A stretch of 64,000 bases of DNA, taken from positions 372,001-436,000 of the forward strand of contig NZ_JAKFUM010000010.1 of NCBI RefSeq assembly GCF_021732705.1, read 5' to 3'. Of the stretch, positions 56,342 to 64,000 are shown in pieces (position 1 is the stretch's first letter; each line of letters begins with the position of its first letter). The notes beneath the pieces were generated by a model. It was given only the letters and a program-made list of their open reading frames with translations. It had not been told where the DNA came from and made no database searches. The stretch is from Nevskia sp. (GTDB lineage: Bacteria > Pseudomonadota > Gammaproteobacteria > Nevskiales > Nevskiaceae). Made by a program: the position numbers and the translations under genes.

Positions 56342-57481
56342 ATGACCGCCATTCAGAAGAACACGTTCAGCACCCTGACCCCAGCCCAGTTCGCCGCGAT
56401 CGGCAGCGACCTCGATGCCATCCGCAACCGCGTCCGCGCCGACCTTGGCGAGCGGGATGCCACCTACATCCGCACGCTCGTGAAGCGCCAGCGCCAGTTC
56501 GAAGTGGCCGGCCGCGCGATGATGATGATCCCGCCGGTCTGGGCCGCGGGCGTGGCTGCGCTGTCCGTGTCGAAGATCCTCGACAACATGGAGATCGGCC
56601 ACAACGTCATGCACGGCCAGTACGACTGGATGAACGATCCGGCGCTGCACTCGAAGAACTTCGAGTGGGACAGTGCCGATACCTCGAAGAACTGGAAGAT
56701 CACCCACAACTACGAGCACCACACGTACACCAACGTGCTGAACAAGGACCATGACATCGGCTACGGCCTGCTGCGCATGTCCGAGGACCAGAAGTGGGAG
56801 CCGCGCTTTCTGGCCAACATCCCGCTGACCCTCCTGCTGCACACGTTCTTCCAGCACTTCGTGGCGGTGCAGAACCTGAAGCTCGAAGACGTGACCGTCT
56901 ACCGCACCAAGACCACGGCGCAGCTGAAGGAAGAGTTCAAGCCGGTCTGGAAGAAGATGCGCAAGCAGCTGGCGAAGGATTACCTGCTGTTCCCGGCGCT
57001 CGCCGGCCCGCTGGCGCCGATGGTGTTCACCGGCAACCTGCTGGCCAACCTCGCGCGCAACGTCTGGGCCTGTGCGGTGATCTTCAACGGCCACTTCCCG
57101 GAAGATGTCGAGCAGTTCCCGGAGTCGGTGATCGAGAACGAGACCCGTGGCCAGTGGTACGTGCGCCAGCTGCTCGGTTCCGCGAACTTCAGCGGCGGCC
57201 GCCTGATGCACATCATGAGCGGCAACCTGAGCTTCCAGATCGAGCACCACCTGTTCCCGGACATCCCGGCGCACCGCTATGCCGAGATCGCGCCGGAAGT
57301 CCGCGCGATCTGCGAGAAGCACGGCCTGCCGTACAAGACCGGCTCGTTCGCGCAGCAGACCTTGAGCACCTGGAAGCGCATCGCCAAGCTGTCGCTGCCA
57401 TCGGGCAAGAGCGGCAAGGTGTCGCAGCGCATGGCGACCGTGTCGACCCCGGCACCGGTGGCAATGGCGATGGCGGCCTGA
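56342..57481 (+). CDS. Membrane fatty acid desaturase
   Basis: Di-iron membrane desaturase of 379 residues. The three histidine boxes are present: HNVMHGQYDW (HxxxH), HNYEHHTYTN (HxxxHH) and FQIEHHLFPDIP (QxxHH). About four hydrophobic segments surround them. The third box resembles acyl-lipid front-end/omega desaturases. The position of the double bond cannot be read from the sequence. An ATG at 56321 would add seven residues. It ends in an Ala/Met-rich tail. Paired with the upstream reductase and followed by a strong terminator. Confidence 0.9.
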   Translation: MTAIQKNTFSTLTPAQFAAIGSDLDAIRNRVRADLGERDATYIRTLVKRQRQFEVAGRAMMMIPPVWAAGVAALSVSKILDNMEIGHNVMHGQYDWMNDPALHSKNFEWDSADTSKNWKITHNYEHHTYTNVLNKDHDIGYGLLRMSEDQKWEPRFLANIPLTLLLHTFFQHFVAVQNLKLEDVTVYRTKTTAQLKEEFKPVWKKMRKQLAKDYLLFPALAGPLAPMVFTGNLLANLARNVWACAVIFNGHFPEDVEQFPESVIENETRGQWYVRQLLGSANFSGGRLMHIMSGNLSFQIEHHLFPDIPAHRYAEIAPEVRAICEKHGLPYKTGSFAQQTLSTWKRIAKLSLPSGKSGKVSQRMATVSTPAPVAMAMAA

Positions 57482-57509
57482 TCGTCGACCGCTGTCGGCG
57501 CTGCAACTG

Positions 57510-57543
57510 AAAACGCCGGCCCGATCATTCGGGCCGGCGTTTT
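57510..57543. terminator. Bidirectional terminator between desaturase and mscL
   Basis: An 11-bp stem CGCCGGCCCGA-TCAT-TCGGGCCGGCG flanked by A and T runs, between convergent genes. Confidence 0.93.
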
Positions 57544-57565
57544 CGTTTGCGGCGGGTCGCTGAAG

Positions 57566-57976
57566 CTAGTTGCGCTTCAGCAGATCCCGGATTTCCGCGA
57601 GCAGCTTTTCCTCGTTGCTCGGACCCGGCGGCGGCGGTGGCGGCGCGGCGGCCTCGGCCTTCTTCAGCGAGTTGATCGCCTTCACCACCATGAAGATCGC
57701 GAACGCGACGATGATGAAGTTGATGATGGCCTGAATGAACTTGCCGTAGGCGAGCAGCACGGCCGGCGTCTTGCCGTCTTCCGAGGCTTCCTTCAGCACG
57801 ATCGCGGCCTTCGAGAAGTCGACGCCGGCGGTCAGCTGACCGATCACCGGCATGATCACGTCACCGACCAGCGACGTGACGATGGTGCCGAACGCGGCAC
57901 CGATGACGACGCCGACGGCCAGATCGACGACGTTGCCGCGCATCGCGAAGTCCTTGAATTCCTTGCCGATACTCAT
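57566..57976 (-). CDS. mscL: Large-conductance mechanosensitive channel MscL
   Basis: Pentameric inner-membrane channel that opens under membrane tension during osmotic downshock. It has 136 residues and two helices: TM1 from [21 protein letters not shown] and TM2 from [19 protein letters not shown]. The N-terminal [15 protein letters not shown] is characteristic. A Pro-rich linker ([23 protein letters not shown]) leads to the cytoplasmic helix bundle. GGAG precedes the start. Confidence 0.96.
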   Translation of the reverse strand: MSIGKEFKDFAMRGNVVDLAVGVVIGAAFGTIVTSLVGDVIMPVIGQLTAGVDFSKAAIVLKEASEDGKTPAVLLAYGKFIQAIINFIIVAFAIFMVVKAINSLKKAEAAAPPPPPPGPSNEEKLLAEIRDLLKRN

Positions 57977-58044
57977 GCTTTGCTCCTTTTTCCTTGAGGG
58001 GACGCGGGGTGAAGGCGAAAGGTCTGCGACGACCCACGCGAATT

Positions 58045-58935
58045 TTATGCCGCGGCCGTGAACGCCTGTACGACCTCGTCGGCAGCGAGGCTCGCCGGCA
58101 GGCCGCTGTCGAGACTGGCGTGACGCGGCGTCCAGCCGAGTTCCTCGACCAGCCGCCGGTTCGACAGCCGCTTCGATTCTTCGAGGAACGACTTCAGCAT
58201 CGGCGACATCGTCGCCAGCGCCTGCGCCAGCGGCACCTGCGGCGGTGGCGGCACGCCGAGCAGCGCGGCGCAGCGCAGGAAGTAGTCGGTCATCGTCGTC
58301 GGCTGCCCGTCGGACACGTTGTAGGCCGCACCGGCCGTGCCCGCCTCGGCCACCCGCAGCGCGGCGGCGGCGAGATCGTCGGCGTGGATGCGGTTGGTGA
58401 ACGGCGACTGATCGCCCTGCACCAGCGGCGTGCCAGCCGCGAGGCGCTGCATCGGCAGGCGACCCGGGCCGTAGATGCCCGGCACGCGCAGGATCATCGC
58501 GGCCACGCCGTGCGCGCTGGCCCAGTCCAGCGTCGTGCGTTCGGCATCCAGACGCCGGAAGCCGCGTGCGGATTTCGGCTTGCATGATTCGCTTTCGTCG
58601 ATCCAGCGGCCGCCGCAGTCGCCGTAGACCGCGGAGGTCGACAGATAGACCAGCCGCTGCGGCACAGCGCTCAGGGCGTCGAGCACCTGGGCCAGCCGCG
58701 GATCGGTCTCGCCCTTTTCAGGCGGCGGCGCGAAGTGGAACAGCCAGTCGGCCGCCGGCAGATCGGCGATGGTGTCGGCATCGAGATCGGCGATGCGTGC
58801 GCGGATGCCGAGCCGGTCCAGCGCCTTAGCGCTCGCGGGCGAGCGGACGACGCCGGTCACGTCCGTGCCGCGCGCCGCCAGCAGCCGCGCAAGGCGGCAG
58901 CCGACATCGCCGCAGCCGACGATCAGCGCGTGCAT
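58045..58935 (-). CDS. NAD-dependent epimerase/dehydratase family protein (atypical SDR)
   Basis: Rossmann-fold protein of 296 residues. The nucleotide-binding start is [23 protein letters not shown], a GxGxxG-like motif. Other marks are [30 protein letters not shown] and [13 protein letters not shown]. This matches the group of YeeZ-like sugar-nucleotide epimerase relatives, most of which have no known substrate. The usual catalytic Tyr-x3-Lys is not evident ([11 protein letters not shown] instead), so an enzymatic role is open. An ATG five codons upstream (58950) is also possible. Confidence 0.8.
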   Translation of the reverse strand: MHALIVGCGDVGCRLARLLAARGTDVTGVVRSPASAKALDRLGIRARIADLDADTIADLPAADWLFHFAPPPEKGETDPRLAQVLDALSAVPQRLVYLSTSAVYGDCGGRWIDESESCKPKSARGFRRLDAERTTLDWASAHGVAAMILRVPGIYGPGRLPMQRLAAGTPLVQGDQSPFTNRIHADDLAAAALRVAEAGTAGAAYNVSDGQPTTMTDYFLRCAALLGVPPPPQVPLAQALATMSPMLKSFLEESKRLSNRRLVEELGWTPRHASLDSGLPASLAADEVVQAFTAAA

Positions 58936-58975
58936 CGGGCGCGGCGTCATCGCGGTCGCGTCGCGAGGGCCGGCA

Positions 58976-59632
58976 TCAGCCCTGTCCGGCCGCGACATCG
59001 GCCATGTAGTCGTCGAAGCTGATCGCCGGGCCGGCGGCGGCGATGGCCTCGACATCGCGCGCCGGCAGGGCATCGCCGAAGGCATCGATGCGCTTCCACT
59101 TCGCCGGCGGCGTGGCACAGCCCGGCTTCGGCACGTACACCGAGTCGCCGAGCTTCTGGTAACGGTGGATGTAGCGCGGACAGTTGACGAACAGGTTGGT
59201 GATCGCGACCCGCACGATCAGATCGGCACCGGGGTATTCGGCGAGCAAGGGATCGTTCGGATCGACGCTCGCGGTGCCGTGCAGGCGCAGGCGGTTCGGC
59301 GTCTCGAAATCGATGAACAGCAGGCCGACCTTGGCTTGAGCCTGCAGGTTGCCCATCGACAGGTACATGCCGTTGCCGTCGTAGCTCGGGAACGCGATGG
59401 TGCCGTCGTCGACGATCTTCACGAAGCCGGCGGCGCCGCCCTTGTACGAGCAGGTCGGCTGGCCGTCGGCATCGACGGTGGACAGGAAGAACAGGTCGCG
59501 GCTGCCGATGAAGGCCTTTTCCGGGTCGGTCAGCATCGGGTGCATCGTGATCATCGACACGCGGTCGGCCAGGGCCGTGGTGCCGAAGCGTTCCTGCAGC
59601 GCCCGCTGCGCCGGGCTGAATCGTTCGCTCAT
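58976..59632 (-). CDS. Pyridoxamine 5'-phosphate oxidase family flavin-binding protein
   Basis: Protein of 218 residues with the split-barrel FMN-binding fold. Features are the entry segment SRDLFFLSTVDADGQPTCSYKGG, FPSYDGNGMYLSMGNLQAQAKVGLLFID, RLRLHGTASV and the late NLFVNCPRYIHRYQKLGDSVY. This pattern is that of the general stress/PNPOx-like family rather than PdxH itself. Cofactor could be FMN, F420 or haem; FMN is the default guess. Upstream of the epimerase gene on the same strand, 40 bases apart. Confidence 0.85.
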   Translation of the reverse strand: MSERFSPAQRALQERFGTTALADRVSMITMHPMLTDPEKAFIGSRDLFFLSTVDADGQPTCSYKGGAAGFVKIVDDGTIAFPSYDGNGMYLSMGNLQAQAKVGLLFIDFETPNRLRLHGTASVDPNDPLLAEYPGADLIVRVAITNLFVNCPRYIHRYQKLGDSVYVPKPGCATPPAKWKRIDAFGDALPARDVEAIAAAGPAISFDDYMADVAAGQG

Positions 59633-59729
59633 CGTGTTCGCTCCTCGAATTCGTCGGATGTCGCAGCTCGCGCGGCCGCGTGCCGGCAGTGTCGCCGACG
59701 CTGTGCGCGCCCGCCAACCGCCGGCCATG

Positions 59730-59762
59730 AAAAAGCCCGGATCGCGGGCGCAATCCGGGCTC
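59730..59762 (-). terminator. Terminator after the DUF1501 gene
   Basis: GCCCGGAT and ATCCGGGC (59735-59742 with 59753-59760) pair. On the minus strand the stem is followed by five U residues, just past the gene end at 59782. Confidence 0.85.
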
Positions 59763-59781
59763 GTGCCACGCGGGCCTGCCC

Positions 59782-61170
59782 TCAGACGAAGGCGAGGTTC
59801 CGGGTCGAGAAGTTCCTCAGGTTGGGGAAGAGCAGGTCGAGATCGGAGTCGTCGGCACCAAACCAGCGTGCGAGCGTGGCCGAGTACTGGTCGGTGGAGA
59901 TGGTCGGCACGATGCGGCCGGAGCCGGCGTCGTTCGGGCCGTTCAGGCTCAGGTCCGGCATCGATCCGTAGATCCGGCGACCCTGCACCGCGCCGCCGAT
60001 CACCAGATGGTGGTTGCCCCAGCCATGATCGGAGCCGGCGACCGAGCCGGTGCCGTTGGAGCTCAGCGTGCGGCCGAAGTCGCTGGCGGTGAAGGCCGTC
60101 ACCGAGTTCTGGATGCCCATTTCCACCGTCGCGTCGTAGAACGCCTTCAGCGCCGGACTCAGCTGCGACAGCAGCCCGCCGTGGGCGCTGAGGTGGTTGT
60201 CGTGCTGGTCGAAGCCGTTCAGGCCGACGAAGAACAGCTGCCGCGACAGGCCCAGCTGGCTGCGGGCACTGATCATCCGCGCGGCCAGCCGCAGCTGGTT
60301 GCCGATGCCGCTCGATGGAAACACGGTGGTCAGCGCCGGTGCCGCGTTCAGGGCGTTGTTGACGTACTGGCTCGACGCGATCGTGCGGTTGACCGAGCGC
60401 GTGTACTCCCGGAAATGCAGGTTGCCGTCCGTGCTGGCGGTGGCCTGCTGCAGCAGCCGGTCGAAGCTGGCGCGGCGGGTGCCGGAGCGGTAGCCGGGGT
60501 ACTGGTAGTCGTACAGCACCGGCGCGCCGTTCTCGCCCAGTGTGTAGAAGATCGTGTTGTTGCCGCCCTGCCAGATGTTGCTGCCGTTCAGGCTGATGTT
60601 GGTGGCGAGGTTCGGGTTGCCGTAGCCCTGGGCGTTCAGCAGGTCGGCGATCCGGCCGCCCCAGCCCTGCGGCTGGATCGAGTTCGGGATGCTGGTCTGC
60701 CACTGCTGGGACTGGTCGGCGTGCGAAAACAGGTTCGGCGGCAGCGGCACGTTGGCGGCCCGGAACTGGGCCGGCGTGGTCGGCTGGATCAGCGTGCCGG
60801 TGTTGGCGACGATGGCCATGCGGCTGCTTTCGAACAGGTTCTGCAGGCCGGCGCAGTTCGGGTGCAGGCCGTACTGGTTCCCGTCGCTGGTCAGCGGGTT
60901 GATGGCCAGCAGGCTGTTCTGCGCCAGCGCCAGGTTGCGACGGCTGGCGGCGTAGGTGTTGTACGCCGGGGACGACCGCGGCACGACGAGGTTGAAGCCG
61001 TCGTTGCCGCCGTACAGGAAGACGCAGACCAGCGCCTTGTAGCCGCGGGTGTCGACCGCCGCCATCGCGCGCTGGTAGGTGCCGAGGGTGGCCAGCATCG
61101 AGCTCGATGCCGCCGTCTGGACGCCGAGACGCAGGACGTCGCGACGCGTTGCTTTCTTGAGAATGTTCAT
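59782..61170 (-). CDS. DUF1501 family protein, Tat-exported
   Basis: Protein of 462 residues with a twin-arginine-type signal (ATRRDVLRLGVQTAASSS). The DUF1501 domain (sulfatase-like fold in related proteins) covers the rest. Typical features are VFLYGGNDGFNLVVP, the central LGLSRQLFFVGLNGFDQHD and the late FTASDFGRTLSSNGTGSVAGSDHGWGNHHLVIGG. Function is unknown; genes of this family sit next to DUF1800 genes in many bacteria, as here (19-base gap). The last 137 bases of similarity (59801-59937) are repeated with one change at 63864-64000. Confidence 0.87.
   Translation of the reverse strand: MNILKKATRRDVLRLGVQTAASSSMLATLGTYQRAMAAVDTRGYKALVCVFLYGGNDGFNLVVPRSSPAYNTYAASRRNLALAQNSLLAINPLTSDGNQYGLHPNCAGLQNLFESSRMAIVANTGTLIQPTTPAQFRAANVPLPPNLFSHADQSQQWQTSIPNSIQPQGWGGRIADLLNAQGYGNPNLATNISLNGSNIWQGGNNTIFYTLGENGAPVLYDYQYPGYRSGTRRASFDRLLQQATASTDGNLHFREYTRSVNRTIASSQYVNNALNAAPALTTVFPSSGIGNQLRLAARMISARSQLGLSRQLFFVGLNGFDQHDNHLSAHGGLLSQLSPALKAFYDATVEMGIQNSVTAFTASDFGRTLSSNGTGSVAGSDHGWGNHHLVIGGAVQGRRIYGSMPDLSLNGPNDAGSGRIVPTISTDQYSATLARWFGADDSDLDLLFPNLRNFSTRNLAFV
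59801..59937 (-). repeat. Near-identical DUF1501 C-terminal coding repeat, copy 1
   Basis: 137 bases matching 63864-64000 with a single difference (59869 T against 63932 G). The two are in equivalent places of two DUF1501 genes. The match continues to the right edge of the window, so its true length is unknown. Confidence 0.95.
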
Positions 61171-61189
61171 GGGCTTGTCGTCCGGTTCT

Positions 61190-63607
61190 TCAGCGCTGCA
61201 CGGCGTACTGCGGGGAGGTCATCAGCAGGTACAGCACTTCCGACACTCGTACCGCCGCACCTTCGGACAAGGGAATCTGGTTCGCGTAATTGATCAGTTC
61301 CGTCCGCATCGCCGACGGCATCTGCCCGGACATCAGCAGCAGGTTCAGCTGATCAACCATCGCCGGCGGGTTCTGCGCCAGCGTTTCCCAGCTGCGGAAG
61401 TCGAACACGACGTTGCTCGGGTTCGGCTGCGGGTTCGCCGTGCTCCGGTAGCGCCCCACGAGGTAGTTCAGCTCGTTGATCATCGTCGAGATGCTGGCTT
61501 CGTCGGTGACCTGGAATTCCGGCGAAACCAGCCCGGCATTGGCAATGGCGCCAGTCGGGGCAAAGTCCGGACGGAAGAAGTTGAACACGCTCGGCGCGCG
61601 CAGCGGCGCCTGGATGAACGCGCCCTGCGGGTTGTCGTAGTTGAAGCGGCCACCTGCCCCGGAGGCGTCGAACGCGCGCCACATCTGGGTCAGGCGCAGC
61701 ACCGGCTCGCGCAGCTTGCCGAACGTCGACGGGTTCGACGCCAGCCCGCCGCCGCGCGCTTCGATGTCGGTCAGGATCGCGCGCGTCACCGCGAACAGAT
61801 CGCCTCGAACGCCGCTGCCGTTGTTGTTGAACACCGTCGCCACCCGCTGCACGTACGCCGGGCTCGGATTCGCCGTCACCAGCTTGCGGATCAGCTGCTG
61901 CGACACGAACGGGCCCACGTTCGGGTGGTTGAACAGCACGTCCAGCGCCTGACGCAACTCCGGCAACGCCTGCTGCCCCGCTGCAATCGTCGTGTTCCCG
62001 ATGATCGTCTTCGCGTTCGTGTCGTGGAATTCCTGATACGCCGACATCGGCCGCAGACGATCGGCATCCAGCACGGTGAACGCGAAGCTGCCGCTGCCGC
62101 CACCGGGGCCGAAACCGGTGAAGACCCGGGCCAGACCTTCGACTTCGGCCTGGTTGTACGTCGGAATCGCCTTGCCGTTGGCATCGCGCTGCGGGGTGCC
62201 GTCGAGATTCAGCCGGTTCAGACCGACGGTGAACAGCTGCATGATCTCGCGGGCGTAGTTCTCGTCCGAACGGATGCCGTTCGCCGGATCCGGCTTCTGG
62301 TTGCGGATCATCGACAGATAGAGACCCATCTGCGGCGACAGCGTGACTTCCTCGAGCAGGGTGCGGTAGTTGCCGAAGGCGTTCCGGATCAGGATGTCGT
62401 AGTAGTTCGCGAGACCCTTGACGTCGAAATTCAGGGCGCCGAAGTTTTCCGAGACCACCAGCATTTCCGACAGCGCGAACGCTACGCGCTGGCGAAGCTG
62501 GTCAGGACCGGTGATCGTCGCCTGCAGCCAGGCATTGATGCGCTCGGCCTGCACCATCTGCGCGCCGCTGGCCTCGCGCTGTTGCAGATACGGCAACTGC
62601 AAGGTCGGCGTGACGTTGCGCTGCTGGGTCAGCCAGGGGTCGAAGCTGGTGGCCGTCGCCAGACTGTTGATCTCCGACAGCTTCGGTCCGAACGTCGCCT
62701 GCGTCAGGAAGCGCGCCGCTTCCGTCGCGCCGATCGGGCCGGAACCGCCGGTCGTGCCGCCGGTCGTCGATCCGCCGGTCGTGGTGCCGCCCGTGGTCGT
62801 GCCGCCCGTCGTCGTGCCGCCCGTCGTCGTGCCGCCGGTGGTGGAACCGCCGGTCGTGCTGCCGCCCGTCGTCGACCCGCCCGTGGTCGTGCCGCCGGTG
62901 GTTCCGCCGGTACTGCCGCCGGTGCTGCCACCCGTGGTCGAACCTCCGGTGGTAGTGCCGGTGGTTGTCCCGCCGGTCGTGCTACCGGTGGTGCCGCCGC
63001 CGGCGGTCACGGTGAAACTCGCCGTCGACAATGCCGCGCGCTGCAGATTGACGACGATGACGCGGCCGGTGCTGGCGTCCGGCGGAACGGTGAAATCGAT
63101 CCGCGTGCTGCTGACGATGGTCGGCGCCACCGACAGGCTCGAACCGAGCCAGACCTGGGTGGCGTCATTGAAGCCGGTGCCGGTGACCGTCACCACGCTG
63201 CCCGCGGCACCACTGTTCGGCGACAGACCGGTGATCACCGGCTGCGCGAAGGTTCCCGGCGCCGAAGTCGGCGTGACGACGAAGTTCCTTTCGCTGCGAG
63301 CGGCCGCCACGGCATTGGCGATGCGGATGGCACCGGAGCTGACGCCGGCACCAAACGAGACGTAGGCCTGGGTCGGATCAACGTAAGTGAACTGCACGTT
63401 GGCCGATCCGATCTGCGCAACGGAACTGCTGGTGAAGTTGGTGCCGGTGACGAGGATGACGGTGCCCGACGGTCCCCACGCGGGTGTGAAGCTGGTGATG
63501 GTGGGTGCGCCGGCGGCGAGTGCCTGTGGAGACAACAACAGAGTCGAGAGCAGCAGAACGACGGAACCGATTTGCAGCATGAGCAGCCTGAGCGAAACGC
63601 GGGGCAT
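61190..63607 (-). CDS. DUF1800 family secreted protein with two IPT/TIG domains
   Basis: Protein of 805 residues with a signal peptide (about 1-32). Two IPT/TIG immunoglobulin-like domains follow (about 34-112, ITSFTPAWGPSGTVILVTGTNF, and 122-202, ITGLSPNSGAAGSVVTVTGTGF). Next is an 88-residue linker built of TTGG/TTTGG/STTGG units, then the DUF1800 domain (about 291-805) with FLTQATFG, FALSEMLVVS, YYDILIRNAFGNYRTLLEEVTLSPQMG and NYAREIMQLFTVGL. Function is unknown. GGAGG lies seven bases before the start. Upstream of the DUF1501 gene in the same transcript. Confidence 0.87.
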   Translation of the reverse strand: MPRVSLRLLMLQIGSVVLLLSTLLLSPQALAAGAPTITSFTPAWGPSGTVILVTGTNFTSSSVAQIGSANVQFTYVDPTQAYVSFGAGVSSGAIRIANAVAAARSERNFVVTPTSAPGTFAQPVITGLSPNSGAAGSVVTVTGTGFNDATQVWLGSSLSVAPTIVSSTRIDFTVPPDASTGRVIVVNLQRAALSTASFTVTAGGGTTGSTTGGTTTGTTTGGSTTGGSTGGSTGGTTGGTTTGGSTTGGSTTGGSTTGGTTTGGTTTGGTTTGGTTTGGSTTGGTTGGSGPIGATEAARFLTQATFGPKLSEINSLATATSFDPWLTQQRNVTPTLQLPYLQQREASGAQMVQAERINAWLQATITGPDQLRQRVAFALSEMLVVSENFGALNFDVKGLANYYDILIRNAFGNYRTLLEEVTLSPQMGLYLSMIRNQKPDPANGIRSDENYAREIMQLFTVGLNRLNLDGTPQRDANGKAIPTYNQAEVEGLARVFTGFGPGGGSGSFAFTVLDADRLRPMSAYQEFHDTNAKTIIGNTTIAAGQQALPELRQALDVLFNHPNVGPFVSQQLIRKLVTANPSPAYVQRVATVFNNNGSGVRGDLFAVTRAILTDIEARGGGLASNPSTFGKLREPVLRLTQMWRAFDASGAGGRFNYDNPQGAFIQAPLRAPSVFNFFRPDFAPTGAIANAGLVSPEFQVTDEASISTMINELNYLVGRYRSTANPQPNPSNVVFDFRSWETLAQNPPAMVDQLNLLLMSGQMPSAMRTELINYANQIPLSEGAAVRVSEVLYLLMTSPQYAVQR
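62738..63001 (-). repeat. Minisatellite coding for the TTGG-rich linker of the DUF1800 protein
   Basis: About 264 bases of imperfect tandem repeats, mainly 15-base units ACGACGGGCGGC plus one Ser or Thr codon on the minus strand. They are translated as TTGGS, TTGGT and related pentapeptides between the TIG and DUF1800 domains. The repetition suggests the unit number can vary. Confidence 0.85.
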
Positions 63608-63844
63608 GTACTGCCTCCTGTAGTTGTTACAGCGTCTGGATCACATCAAGGGTTATCTTTCTAATGTCAGGGATTGGGCCGTGGTCACGCAGCCACTCGC
63701 AGCGCAACCACGGCCGGTCAACGAACAGCGAACTACCAACAACGATCAGCGGAACCACCGAGGCAAACGTCGAGTCGCCGATGTCGCGCTACACCATGCG
63801 GTGGCGCACATTGCAATCCGACAAGTTTGATACGCAAAAATCGT
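63608..63844. other. Intergenic region upstream of the DUF1800 gene
   Basis: About 240 bases without a supportable gene and lower in G+C than its surroundings. A possible minus-strand promoter (TTGCGT at 63837-63832, TGCAAT at 63815-63810, 16 bases apart) could drive the DUF1800-DUF1501 pair. No terminator hairpin is visible for the gene ending at 63845, so read-through from it is possible. Confidence 0.35.
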
Positions 63845-64000
63845 TCACACAAAACTGAGATTTCGGGTCGAGAAGTTCCTCAGGTTGGGGAAGAGCAGGT
63901 CGAGATCGGAGTCGTCGGCACCAAACCAGCGGGCGAGCGTGGCCGAGTACTGGTCGGTGGAGATGGTCGGCACGATGCGGCCGGAGCCGGCGTCGTTCGG
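63845..64000 (-). CDS. Second DUF1501 family protein, C-terminal end only
   Basis: The last 51 codons and stop of a gene that continues beyond the right edge. The protein ends in NLRNFSTRNLSFV, against NLRNFSTRNLAFV in the complete DUF1501 protein. From 63864 onward the DNA is 136/137 identical to that gene, while the final codons before the stop differ. It implies that another DUF1501 gene, perhaps with its own DUF1800 partner, lies just upstream of the pair in this window. Confidence 0.85.
   Translation of the reverse strand, partial: PNDAGSGRIVPTISTDQYSATLARWFGADDSDLDLLFPNLRNFSTRNLSFV
63864..64000 (-). repeat. Near-identical DUF1501 C-terminal coding repeat, copy 2
   Basis: Partner of 59801-59937; one mismatch in 137 bases. 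Identity of synonymous positions as well as amino acids points to recent duplication or gene conversion. Confidence 0.95.

Overview
The window is about 64 kb of G+C-rich chromosome from a gammaproteobacterium, most likely a deep-branching Xanthomonadales/Nevskiales-type lineage. This is judged from gene order and protein style only; no search was run. Supporting neighbourhoods are mraZ-rsmH-ftsL-ftsI, coaBC-dut-argB facing radC-rpmB-rpmG, rhlB divergent from trxA-rho, ampD-ampE, and folB-tsaD divergent from rpsU-yqeY-dnaG-rpoD. A short (186-residue) adenylate kinase and a YqeY gene between rpsU and dnaG fit the Xanthomonas side of the class. Almost all of the window is ordinary chromosomal backbone. 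I see no prophage, insertion sequence, integron, CRISPR array or tRNA gene.

Layout. 1-2.2 kb: start of the division/cell-wall cluster on the minus strand, with a recognisable mra promoter and MraZ boxes. 2.6-3.05 kb: RNase P RNA. 3.1-4.8 kb: a metallo-beta-lactamase-fold hydrolase and a BtuF-like protein without a signal peptide. 4.9-9.0 kb: argB, dut and coaBC against radC and the L28/L33 genes. 9.1-12.9 kb: mgtE and three methionine-salvage genes (mtnB, mtnD, mtnC); the start of mtnC is duplicated around a 106-bp insert. 12.9-16.2 kb: cobalamin uptake and nucleotide-loop assembly (btuF, cobT, cobS, cobC). 16.2-20.5 kb: ampE, ampD and a large M16 peptidase. 20.6-24.4 kb: rhlB, trxA and a rho gene with a long Asn/Gln-rich N-terminal extension.

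24.4-31.5 kb: an Excalibur-domain protein, purD, ppa, adk, rnd, a membrane protein and mpl. 31.6-36.2 kb: a three-repeat DUF4394 lipoprotein, a site-2-protease homologue and a DUF2167 protein. 36.3-39.7 kb: a dienoyl-CoA isomerase-like crotonase, pmbA and small proteins. 39.7-46.7 kb: folB, tsaD, rpsU, yqeY, dnaG and rpoD; the primase has lost all four zinc ligands. 46.7-49.6 kb: two cytochromes c, a MAPEG protein and ppx.

49.6-64 kb is more accessory. It holds a lone AraC-type sensor domain, an unusual histidine kinase with a second degenerate kinase core plus its response regulator, and a FabR/DesT-type regulator divergent from a ferredoxin reductase and membrane desaturase. These are followed by mscL, an epimerase, a flavin-binding oxidase-like protein, and a DUF1800-DUF1501 pair. 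The C-terminal coding end of that DUF1501 gene is repeated almost perfectly (136 of 137 bases) at the right edge of the window in a second DUF1501 gene.

The leads most worth following are the zinc-less DnaG, the double-core kinase, the duplicated DUF1501 end, the Asn/Gln-rich Rho and the mtnC start duplication. None amounts to a proven new system.
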